NCBI GenBank assembly: GCA_014529385.2
Contig: CM043971.1
Location: forward strand, 58,169,709-58,233,708
Source: Adiantum capillus-veneris
Taxonomy: Eukaryota; Streptophyta; Polypodiopsida; Polypodiales; Pteridaceae
Direction: 5' to 3'
Length of the DNA stretch: 64,000 nt
Positions 54,061 through 64,000 of the stretch are shown in pieces. A program made the position numbers and the translations under genes. Position 1 is the first letter of the stretch, and each line of letters opens with the position of its first letter. The notes beneath the pieces are model-generated. The model was not told where the DNA came from. It ran no database searches and saw only the letters and a program-made list of their open reading frames with translations.

Positions 54061-56580
54061 TATGTACTTTACACCATTGCCTTCTGTAGGGGTAGGCCAT
54101 TTTAAATTCTTTATGTTTATTGTTGCTAACTAAAATTTCTAATTTTCAATAATATCTCCAAAAATCTTTGTATTAGTCTTGATATGATTGTGCACAATCA
54201 TATCATAAGGGTAGGAAATTGGACTGTGTATCCTCGAAGATTTTTGAATTTTTGCCTTGCCCAAAGGACATGGGCTATAGTGTTGAGAAGGGCATGGTTT
54301 GTTGCTACCTAAAACTAGGGACTTCCATTTTATTCTCTTGAGAAATGACCCAATTGGTACATGGACAACTTATCACCGTTATGATTGCAGATAACCTCTC
54401 AAAATTTGGATTAAGTTAGGGGTCATTTACTATGAAAGCAGTTGTTTTGGGACCCTCTTCAAAGGTTATACGATGCAATTTTCCTAAGAAACTTTTGAGC
54501 AGGCAACTACCCTACTCATTGTGTTGTCTGTATTTTTCTCCAAACTCCCTCCCGATACGCTACAAACCCTCCAAGTCTCCTCCCACATCCAAGGTCATTG
54601 AGGGTGATGCTTCGAAAGGAGAGAGGAAGCAGATGAAGGTCACACACACACACAAGGCACTAGCGATTGGCAAATTGGAGCTTTGCAGCCTTACAAAGTG
54701 CATGACTGGATGCGATAGAAGGGCCCATGCTCTACATCTATCTTGCCTTGTGAAGTTGGGAGCATTGGACAGTCTTGACTCTGTATACTGCTTTGGTTCA
54801 ATTTTATGATGGTATTTATTGATTGAATAACTACATCCCATTTTGTTATGGGGTGGTATATTATTCATGTCCTCAGCTTCCTTTAGCTTTTGCTAATTGC
54901 TGACAAAGGTTGAATTGTGCCAGCTATAGTACTTTTGAGACCTATATCACATACTCTCACAAAGCTTCTCACATGAGCAAACCTCATGGGATATCCACTT
55001 GCTTCGTGCATGTTCAATGACGACAATCAATTTGATGGTGAATCTCATTCCACAATCATACTCTAGAATCATGTCCCTCTTGGAAAAGTAGATTGCACTA
55101 TCATCTTCATCATTTTCGCTCAAAGAAGAAGGGGGTGCTTGTTTGCAAGGGGTGGCAATGGCATGAAGGTCCATCTACAAGAGGACACAAGGAACTTGAT
55201 GGTACTAGAGGGCCTTGCATTGGTGAAGGGAGCATAGCAAGCAGTGGGAGGAAAGAGAGACCTTGAGTTTCTTGGCAAAAATGTGTCATAGACGACCATA
55301 ATGGAGTTGAAGTCTGTACTGATAGGATGTGTCCGAGGAACTTGAGGCCTATTATGGCCAGCCATAAATAAACTCTCTTGTGTTACTAATTATGCCACTA
55401 GGATTAATCTAGACCAAGACGAGCAAGGTGGTGATCCTCTTGAGAAGCAGGGTAGGGTCGATCTAGAGCTTGATGACCAAGGTACTTCTACAGCAGAAAA
55501 CCTCATGGCTATACGTCATAAGGTCACTGAACCGCCTCTGCAGCAAACCATAAAAACATTCAAGTTCTAGCATTTCCCTACACCAATGCCCTTAACATCC
55601 AACTTTCCATCATTGACCAAGATCAGATTGGTTTCCTAAATCTAATTCTCCATGGGCACATTATATATTGGCTTGTTGCAAGCTAAATATTCATGAACGT
55701 GCATACTCTGCAAGACCCTGGTGTTGCAAGGGGATACCCTTACATTAGCATTGGTGTAAATTGATGGCATTAAAAGTGGATCATCCACCTATTAGTCATG
55801 CTTTTCAAATTGGTCCTAGTGATATGATGAGTTCTATGTTTGGTACCCATTTCCACTTTAGGTGGTTGACGGCGGCTAGGCAAGGAAGATTTGTACATGA
55901 TTAGTTAGTAAGAGGAGAGAGAGAGAGAGAGAGAGAGTGTGTGTTTGGGCGATGGTAGTCTACACCTTCTTAGTCTAGCACTCCCTTTAGATGGATCATG
56001 GACTGTGAAGTAGCAAGACAGAGGCCTTGAGGGGTTGAATATTTCTCAAAGATAGCACTCTCCTCTACATTTTTTTGTCACATCTCCTCCTCCTCGAATA
56101 TAATGACATCTATTGCTCCCAATATAGTTACCTAACACTAAAGTATCATATTGAGGACAAGCCTGTTGTGTGTCGCAAATAAGCTCTCACTAGAGTTTCT
56201 TACAGAATGCTTGGGGCCATCTTTGCATGCATTCTTGCAATTGTATTCCCAACAAAGAGGATTTCAAAATTTAGAGCAGCATCGCCAACAATCCTCTTGA
56301 TCACGTTCTGCAATTGAGGTGATTTTTGTTGAGCGTTCGTAAGGCGACAAAGCATTTGAGAGAGGTTTTGGATCACGGGGTTGTCACAATTTTGATTCGG
56401 TATTATTGATACTAATGCTAGTAGTACTGCGCATGCAATTTCATCCTTTTCATGCAAGTTTTTTGATAGCCAAGATTTTGTCAAAACATGCACTTTGTAG
56501 TCTGGACTATATAGCATAGGTTGGTTTTGTGCTATTTTTCTTTGATACAAGTGGTTCTTGCATAGGGTGCATTCACCAAC
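54058..56580. other. Intergenic stretch, no recognisable gene
   Basis: AT-rich; short open stretches on both strands (e.g. 54432-54809 plus, 56200-56643 minus) show no known motif. A GA/GT run lies near 55914-55945. The part just left of 56581 probably belongs to the copia remnant that follows. Confidence 0.45.
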
Positions 56581-57125
56581 CATGGATGACAATAATGAAT
56601 TTTTTTGCATGTTGTCTATTGTGGAAAAATTGAATGGGGACAACTACCATTTTTGGGCATACATGATGTAGCATGTCCTTGTTGCAAAGGATGTTTGGAA
56701 ATCGTGCAGGGTTATGATGTAAGACCAAGTTCTAGTACTTTTGTTGCTAGAGTTGTTTTGCCTACTTCTTAGTAGGCAGGTTGGGATGCTAGGGATGCAG
56801 AAGCTCATCTATCAATTTCACTTTATGTGAAACATTCCATTACTCCACACAATTACTCAACACAAACATCAAAACATGCATATGATAGGCTAACTTCTTT
56901 ATATGTGGGTAAAAATTTGGCAAAAGTTGCTTACGTGCGCAAGGAGTTGGATCCAAGGTTATGCAGGAAGAGGATGTATTTCTCATGGGGATTAAAGACC
57001 TCAATGAGCACTTAGTTGTTATCAGTGATATAATTCCAGATTATACTCTTGTGCAAATAGTTCAACGTGTTTCGCTACATTGTTATCATACTTTAGCCTC
57101 CACCTTTAGTGTTAACCGATGACGG
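56581..57125 (+). pseudogene. Ty1/copia Gag (UBN2-type) fragment
   Basis: Frame from MDDNNEFF (56581). Recognisable parts are KLNGDNYHFWAYMM, then after stops WDARDAEAHLSISLYVKHSI, HAYDRLTSLYVGKNLAKVAY and VVISDIIPDYTLVQIVQRV. The order (G-x-N-Y-x-x-W start, W-x-A-x-D-A-x-A-x-x-x-I, A-x-D-x-L-x-x-x-Y) is the copia Gag signature. Stops at about 56669, 56719 and 56771. Plus strand, same as the protease fragment at 63.5 kb. Confidence 0.8.
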
Positions 57126-57391
57126 ACGCCTTATCACATTTTTTTGAGTCATGGACCGGGCTCATTGGTCCTATAGGTGCTTGGGTGATCACCAATGAGA
57201 GTTGCATCACATATCTCATTTGATAGTATTTTTACTTTGATTGGCTAGTGTGGGCGCTCATGTGTGAATGAACCAAACCCATATAAAAGGGTCGTTGTGA
57301 CCTAAATCCCTCATTCTGAAGGGTGCATGCTAAAGAAGACTGCTCTTGCCCTATCTCCATCTCCTTCTCCTTCTTCATTGTGTGCTCACGA

Positions 57392-57422
<31 letters not shown>

Positions 57423-57425
57423 CGC

Positions 57426-57465
<40 letters not shown>

Positions 57466-57683
57466 ATTGGGGCGGCGGCGAGGCGGTTGAGCGCGGCGGC
57501 GGTGGCTCCCTTAACTCATCAGTTTTTCTTTGTAGATGGCATTATCTCCTTTTTAATTGGTTCAAATTGGTTATATTTTAAGTTAAAAGGGCACCTTATT
57601 TATTTTTAGTTTCCCATTAAAAGAATTATAGAGAATCATAGCCCTTTTGTATTTTTTCCAAGGGGGAGTATTCCCTATCTTTT
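57126..57683. other. Spacer with microsatellites and a GC-rich patch
   Basis: TATATAAAAG-like CATATAAAAGG near 57282 resembles a promoter TATA box. (GT)n at 57392-57418 and (GA)n at 57427-57464 are followed by a GCGGCGGCG patch (57470-57510). No coding feature recognised. Confidence 0.45.
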
Positions 57684-58592
57684 TGTTGGGGGTCCCATTG
57701 TTGCAATAGCTCCAATGACCAACAAAATTATCAATCCGGAGGGATGATCTACCCGGCTAGGGCATGGAAACACTCACACGGTTAGTGACCTAATCATGGC
57801 AACACGAATGGTTAACTCTACGAGGTGAGCTTCTCGGCATATGGAGGAGCTAAGCCACAATGAAGGGCAATGTCCACATCCACTTCTCTTCACCTCTAAT
57901 CAACCCAATCACACACACTGACGATTGCAAGACGCACACAACACTAATCCTATCATGCAACACCCTAATCGCAAGCATACACACATAGATCTATCGAGCA
58001 CCACACTCCAATCAAACCTACATACACACACAAGCAAGAGAGGGCAATCACACAAGATTAGAGAGAGATTAACCACTAATTAGTTAAGATCTAGCTAATC
58101 TAAGCATCATAGTCAATCATAAGAAGTAGAGAGAGGCATAGTGAAAGAGAATGAATCATTGATTAGTGTTAATCAAGTCTCATAAGCAAGGAGAAGCTCA
58201 AGACCTCCATAGCCACACACCTCAAGAGCTCTCACCAAAGAGTGCTCTCAACAAATGAGCTTGAGAACCCTAATTTCTTTTACACACTGCCTTATATACC
58301 TAGGGTAAAAATATGCAATGTCCGGGCGCCCAAGACCTTTAGGGCTCCATCACTTACTGAATCTGCTACCTAGGCACACTAACTAACCTGTTCTTTACAG
58401 CTTGGAACTCCCATTGAGCCCGTAACACATTAAAATATTACAATGACTTATATTGGGAATTTATAATACGTAACCATTTTGGGAAAATATGAAAAATGTG
58501 TAACTCCAATCTTTACTGCTTCTTTGTCGATGTGCATCCGTACATCTTCGGTCTTTAGCAGCTTCTGTTAACTGACGTTGACTCAATTAACA
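57684..58592 (-). repeat. LTR of element K (3' LTR, minus orientation)
   Basis: 909 bp bounded by TGTTGGGGG and TTAACA, i.e. TG...CA ends. It directly abuts a polypurine tract (GGAAGGGGGGAA on the minus strand, 58593 onward). A TATATAAGGC-like TATA signal on the minus strand lies near 58300. No second copy is visible in the window, so the partner LTR is either lost or beyond 64 kb. Confidence 0.65.
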
Positions 58593-61500
58593 TTCCCCCC
58601 TTCCAATTATAGTGCCGTCCTCGGGCATCATTGAAAAATATCCATGGAGGCGAGGGAAGATTTTGATTTGTTGTTGATGGGCTGATCGTCTTTATCTGTC
58701 GTTGAATTTGTTGATGAGGTTCAATCTGCTGTAGCATCTTCATTGGTCCAAATATGTCTGTTGTGAGAGATGATGTTGCATTTGTTCGTTGTAATAGCAT
58801 AATGATGAGACTGTTGTTTATTTATGAAAAGTATGTACAAGGGAAGTAGAATGATAAGGTTCTAAATTAGGGTCTAATACCTGGATGACCAAAGGGAAAA
58901 AACCCAGTGGGAAAAAAGTGCCTTCGGAATAAGCGCATTATTGGGGTACTTATTAGCATGGAAATATCAATAAAGTAATCAAGGGATTATTTGCTGATAG
59001 ATATGGAATTAAAAAGGTAGAAAATATGAAAGGGTAGCATGATGGAACATTGGTTTGCCTGTTGTAGTCCACTCAAGGTGCATAGGTGGAAGCAAAAAAG
59101 AGTGTCTAATGCATATGTCCGATGGTGGGACATCCTATATATGCATACACAGAAATGCATGGGAAACAATATGCTGTGCAAGAAAGATTTTGAGGGGTTC
59201 TTCATAAAGATGGTGTAGCTATGAAAGCATATGACATGGCTTTGTAAGTTGGCATCCCTTTAAGAATGGTATTCGTTGACGAGGATATGTGCTCTCATCT
59301 TACTGTGCACTGTGCGTGAGTGTTGGAGACTTTACGACACTCCAACATTTGTAAGTTAATAGACTTCGACTCTTATGCTCATCTCATCCAGCATGAGCAA
59401 CATAACTTTAGATATGCTCAACTCTTCCAGCTTGAGCATAAGCGTAATAACTACACCTCTAATCACAGAGTTTATTACAACTTGAAGCTTTGGAACTAAT
59501 GCTTTGCTCATTTTATGGCTCAGTAGCCCGACTCTGACTATGCCCAAGAGTGTTTTTTGCACCATGGCGACTTGACTTTTCACATTCTTGTGCTTACTAC
59601 AAACATTTCTTCAAGTAAAAGTAAGCTTGAATCCTCAAAAAGAGGATTAGTGAAGGACCAAGTTGGCATTGAAGGTTTCTTTTGCCATACGTGTTTTGTC
59701 ATCTTTGAATCTGCATTCTCGTTGGTTGGGTTGTTCTTCTTTGACCGTGAACATTATCTATTTGATTCTCCAATTGTAGGAGTCTTTGATGTTGTTGTAG
59801 GCCTTTGTTCACTGCCAGCATTTGGCTTTTGATTAGGAGCATTGGAAGACTTAGGAATCCAAATCGCTTGATGACCTTTGTATCTCCTTTGTTGACTTTG
59901 TTGAGCTCTAGGTCTTGTCGAGCTCTTGAGATCTTTATGCAGGTCCAATGTAGCTGCATTTGGCTTGTGGTTGACTAGTAGCCAAATCTTTGTATAACTT
60001 GTGTAGAATCCTTGTCCAAAAGGAACATTTTTTGAGATCCGTCTTTGTTCTGTATCCTCTTGAGATTTTTGGTAGACTTTAACATCTTTCAATGTTGTTC
60101 TATTGTATACCTGCTTCTTAGATATCCTAGGATATTGTCGAGGTTGATACCTTGTGGCCCTTCTTTCTTGGGAGGGACTTGTTGTATTTCATATGCTCTA
60201 ACCTGCGATTCTGGCACCCATATCTGTTTGTTACCTCCATAGTACTCCTGTTCTTTTAAGCTCCATTGTGATGCTATCCATCCCATGTTTTTGTCTTTCT
60301 GTGTTGATTTCCTGTCTTTAATGCAAACCGGATCATTGACTTTGACTAAACTGCTCAGAGCAAACACTTGCTTGACTTTGTTTTGCTTTCTTGAGTACTT
60401 TGGCTGATATACTTTTTATTTTTTGGGTGTCTCCTTAGAGGTTTCACTTGAGTCAGCAATTGACTTGAAGTTTTGAAAGGCTGATTTGCTTGACAAAGCT
60501 GATCCATGAGGGTTCTTTGATGTAGAGGCATATGATGTCACACCTTCTTTGCTAATCAGTGGAAGTTCCACTTTAGCTTTACCTTTATTTGCAAGATTTG
60601 TCTTTAATCCTTGCGACTTCTGCAACTCTGAATCTAGCATTAACAATATGTGTAAATGTTGTTGGCTACCTCTTGGAGAAGAGAGTATTAACATTGTATC
60701 TTCTTTGTAGGCCTTGTGTTGGTCTAACCATTGATGTCCAAGGAGGATGACATCTGCATGCATGTCTTTTGAAGGCTTCACTTGAAACTTCACCTGCTCT
60801 TCATGATTTTGGATGCTAAGGGTAGCAACCATTTCTTCTTGACTTGTAGCCTTACCCATGAATTTTCTCTGAGTAATCTCTAGAATGCTCTTAATGTTTT
60901 CTGCAACCATATTACACTTTGCTTCTTTATCCATTAGAGAATTACATCTGACACTTGCTCCATTTACACTATTGACGACTATAGCTATTCTCATCGTTGG
61001 CTCTATTAAAGATCTTTGTCCTGATTTTGCCATGGTCTCATCTTGATCTAGATGTGTCTCTATGGAGAGAGACTTGAGACTTTGTTTTCCAATCTGATTT
61101 ACATTAGCTGCTTTAGCTGGCAATGTTTGGAACTTTGGACTTCCTATTGCTTCCTGGTTGTCTGCAACCCCGTTCTTCTTAACTTCTTGTCTTGGTGGCA
61201 TTCTCTGCTCAATAGCTTTTGTGGCTGCTATTGCTTGATTTGCTTTAAGCTCTTCTGAAGTTCTGTTTGATGGAGATAAATCATCTTCAATTTTATAATA
61301 TCAGTCTCCATTTTAACTATGCTTGAGGACCTTGTGATGTCGTTCGCAGGTGACCATTGTTGATCTTCATTCTTTGTTGTCTCTGATGACTCCGTCATGT
61401 TTACATTCTGTATCTGTAACATCTTCTGGGCCATTAGAATTCCCATTATGATGTCGTCTAGCATATCTTTTGCTGTGATCATGTGACATTGAGCTATGAT

Positions 61501-62932
61501 GATATGTGAACTTATTTCAATGGTGGTGGAGATGATTCCCCAGCATTCTACTCGTTTGTTTCTAGATATGCTCACAATTTCAGGAGCATCTTCCAACTGT
61601 GGTTGTCCACATCTTTTCCAAGTGTGAAAAGACATGAGGTTCTTGTCTAACTTAAAATCCACCTTTACTTCTCTTGACAGATTTTCTTTGTTTTCACCAA
61701 CAATGTTGCACTTGATTGTTTCAAGAGTGGTTGTGTCCTTTGGTTGAGCTTTATCTGCATTTTCTTTGCTTTGACCATCTGCTTCAATTGATGTTGGCTC
61801 CATTGGTTGTGATACTGCACTTTTTGTTAGCAATTGTTGAGCATTGTCTGCCTGCATCTGAGTAACCTTTGATCTTAAAGGATCCATTGTACTTTCTGGC
61901 AAAATCTATCTCTTCGGAGGAGATTTAGGTGGTGACCTTTGTGTAGCCTTATGAACTTTAGCTTTCATTGAATTTGACTTTTTTGTCACCTGTTCTGGCA
62001 GCTTAAGGCTTTGCGTCATCTTTAGATAGTCTTTGACTTCAGTCGGGCCATCCGTAGGGGTTTGTACAAGGTCATAATCTTGCTGATATTCGTTCCTAGG
62101 TGCATCTTGATATGCATATGTGAGCTTGGTCACATGTAACTGTTTGAACACTATTTTACTTGTCAACTTTTGACTTTGATTTGTGGAGATAAGCTAAAAC
62201 TTTTGTCCCTGATAATCTTCATATAAGCATTTGTCTGCAGATTCTGAGGGAATCTAGGTCAGTTGGAAACTTCCAACAACCATATGATCTTTCAATGGTT
62301 TCTGCTCTAGGGCTTCTAACTGGTGTAGCATTTCGTGGTACATAACCTGAGCTTGATGGATTTACAACTCCCCCCTTCCTAGGGTGATCACTATAGCCTA
62401 CTTCAGTGTAAGAGTTCAAAATTGTTTGGCTCTGGTTTAGTTTCACCTTTTGAGATTGTGAAGGTACGCTTTGGATAGCACTGTTGATGTTTGGCATCTG
62501 TAAACCTTCTACATAGTTTCCTATGAATCTTCGTAAAACATGATAAATTATTTCCCAAGTTAATCTATAAATAGCATTATCTTTGTCCTGATATTGTCTA
62601 TCCCATGGGTCTCCTATGATACGAGCTTCTGTGGTTTTAGGACCCAAGGCATCATAGATGCTAGACTCTCGTCTATATCTACGATTGTTTTGGTCAAAGT
62701 ATATTCTCATTTGGTCACAACATCTAAGCTTGATTTTTGATGGAGGAGAGTTTGGCTCTGAACAGATTTCTGGGTTCACTCGGGTAATATCCTTCGGCTC
62801 TAGAGAGGATGGACTACAATAGATTCTTTCCTCTGAAATGAACCATCCTTTCTGATCTATCACTGGACGCACTTTTATGAGTTGGTATGTGAGCCGTTCA
62901 AACACTGGTTGATCCTTTTTGTACAGTTTCAC
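58593..62932 (-). pseudogene. Element K internal region: broken ORFs of uncertain identity
   Basis: Reading right to left there are minus-strand open pieces at 62932-62219, 62166-61906, 61902-61228, 61201-60416, 60367-60089, 60092-59754 and 58800-58555. Two pieces contain stretches resembling the end of retroviral-type protease domains: HADVILLGHQWLDQHKA (near 60740) and MLDDIIMGILMAQKM (near 61450). The Asp-Thr/Ser-Gly triad is absent (LMDKEAKCN near 60930). Repeats of a [IV]W[VI]P[EK]S motif occur at 60230 and 59860. No RT, integrase or CCHC knuckle is readable. I cannot name the family; a Gag-protease relic is the best guess. Confidence 0.4.
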
Positions 62933-63205
62933 TTTTTGGTCTACAGGGTGCGTTCACGCATGTGTATGTGGTGGTTGACGACGTTCACGTGCACAGAGGA
63001 GGGAAACGAAAGAGAGAAAGTTAGAGAGAGAGATGGTGCGTCCACGTAGTTAGAGAGAGAGTGCGTAGGCCGGAGGTGTGTGTCCCAGATTGGGCTCACT
63101 TGGTTTAGTGATGTTGTTTATGTATGCAGATTATGCAACTGTTTTACGCATATGCAAGCATCACTTTTAGTACAATTGATCATGGTTTTCATGATTGTGT
63201 AGTGA

Positions 63206-63519
63206 TCAAGTTGATCTCCCACTTTTGACATTCACTCATGGCAATTGACATGGTGATAGTTCATAGTTGACAATGATGACTCGTGAGAGACGACAGTCTC
63301 GTAGTTGTTGATACATGCGATGTTGGCATTATGGTCACACACGTCACATGAGGCATCACATGTGACGTGGTCAAGTTGATCTCCCACTTTTGGCATTCAC
63401 TCACGGCAGTTGACATGGTGATAGTTCATAGTTGACAATGATGACTCGTGAGAGACGACAGTCTCGTAGTTGTTGATACATGCGATGTTGGCATTATGGT
63501 CACACACGTCACATGAGAC
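63206..63519. repeat. 165-bp tandem duplication
   Basis: The block starting TCAAGTTGATCTCCCACTTT occurs at 63206 and 63371. The second copy ends near CACGTCACATGAGA and differs at only a few positions. Confidence 0.9.
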
Positions 63520-63542
63520 GTTTAAAGAAGCAATAGAGATGT

Positions 63543-64000
63543 ATGTGTGATGCAAATGAGATTTTGACACATGCTTTATCAATGGCTTTATATGCTACTG
63601 GCGGTGATGTCATGTTTACCTTTAGCGTCCCTCCTGCTTACATGTCTTTGAGAGGTGGTACTTCTTCTCGTTGGTTGCTAGATGAGGATTCACTTTTCCA
63701 CGTCACACCACATCGTGAGTGGTCCAGTACTTTCTCTAGTGGGAGCTTTGGTTGTGTACACTTGATTGATGGTTCATCATTTGACAATGCACATGTAGGA
63801 GATGTTTGCTTATCATTGTCCAGTCGAGTATCCTATATGCTACGATATGTGCGCTATGTTCCTCGGCTGAGATAGAGTCTGATCTCAGTGAGCTAGGTAG
63901 TAGATTGTGAGTGTCGGATACTGCTTAGAAAGCAATCTTCCCAAATGTATTGTGGATCACTAGCGATTTCCAAGGGAGCCCTATACATGTATCTGGGATA
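63543..64000 (+). pseudogene. Ty1/copia protease and pre-integrase fragment, runs off the right edge
   Basis: SSRWLLDEDSLFHVTPHREW (near 63660-63720) is the copia protease start, with DED in place of the D-S/T-G triad. LIDGSSFDNAHVGDVCLSL and YVRYVPRLR follow. After a stop at 63871 the GAG-pre-integrase-like SLISVS and SKGALYMYLG continue to the window end. May be the same original element as the Gag fragment at 56.6 kb, split by later insertions. Confidence 0.8.

Noticed and set aside
54432-54809. Plus-strand 125-aa frame
   Set aside because: No motif recognised, no plausible splice partners, and it lies in repeat-rich DNA.
56200-56643. Minus-strand 147-aa frame
   Set aside because: Overlaps the start of the copia Gag fragment on the other strand. 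The remaining part has no recognisable motif, so it is kept only as possible.
1-64000. CRISPR arrays, bacterial operons, tRNA or rRNA genes
   Set aside because: The direct repeats are LTRs, microsatellites or local tandem duplications. The tRNA-like 12-mers (TGGTATCAGAGC) are primer-binding sites, not tRNA genes.

Overview
The window reads as nuclear DNA of a land plant with a large, retrotransposon-packed genome. Evidence: spliced GT-AG exons of a plant penta-EF-hand calcium-binding protein, Ty1/copia and chromodomain-bearing Ty3/gypsy elements primed by initiator tRNA-Met, plant-type LINE remnants, and many long (GA/CT)n tracts. The element mix and the very long intron suggest a fern or another large-genome lineage such as a gymnosperm; this is inference, not proof.

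The main result is that one host gene spans almost the whole window on the minus strand. Exon 1 lies at 52485-52941 and exons 2-4 at 782-828, 508-680 and 351-369. All four are in order and phase-compatible, with GT-AG borders, and encode a PEF-family (CML48/49/50-like) protein; the last exon or exons lie off the left edge. Intron 1 is therefore about 51.66 kb, while introns 2 and 3 are only 101 and 138 bp. Nearly everything from 1.3 to 52.3 kb is intronic transposon DNA.

Inside intron 1, from left to right. (i) A LINE 3' fragment (1301-2056). (ii) An old LTR (O1) split by the gypsy-like element G1 (2196-12193, target-site duplication AGTAT), whose 5' LTR is itself split by a copia element C1 (2493-8064, TSD GGTAG). 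(iii) A G-type LTR fragment, then a chromovirus pol (G3, 14.0-24.3 kb). G3 is interrupted in RNase H by a solo LTR S1 (TSD TTGTG), which is in turn interrupted by G2 (15848-21575, TSD GCATG). (iv) A third G element, G4 (26.8-44.0 kb), whose left LTR received two H-family chromoviruses in opposite orientation: H1 (27344-34167, TSD AGGTG) and H2 (34370-40915, TSD ATCAT). (v) A 5'-truncated H-family copy, H3 (44.0-49.6 kb), with a duplicated chromodomain. (vi) A decayed LINE (about 49.6-52.2 kb).

The G family (G1, G2, G4) is notable. It carries full LTRs, PBS and PPT but no recognisable reverse transcriptase or integrase in any of the three copies. It encodes a Gag-type protein starting MV[VI]TRSGMDTS. 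In G2 this has a coiled region, retrotransposon Gag, a CCHC knuckle and a protease-like segment. All three copies share His/Asp-rich KHDDL repeats and a C-terminal domain I do not recognise. It looks like a non-autonomous family with its own extra domain, perhaps mobilised by neighbours such as the H or G3 chromoviruses.

Right of exon 1 (52.9-64 kb, upstream of the gene) are a short presumptive promoter/5'UTR, a gypsy integrase fragment, copia Gag and protease fragments on the plus strand, and an LTR-bounded minus-strand element (K, 57.7 to about 62.9 kb) with broken ORFs of unclear identity. A 165-bp tandem duplication lies at 63.2-63.5 kb. I saw no rRNA, tRNA or CRISPR features.
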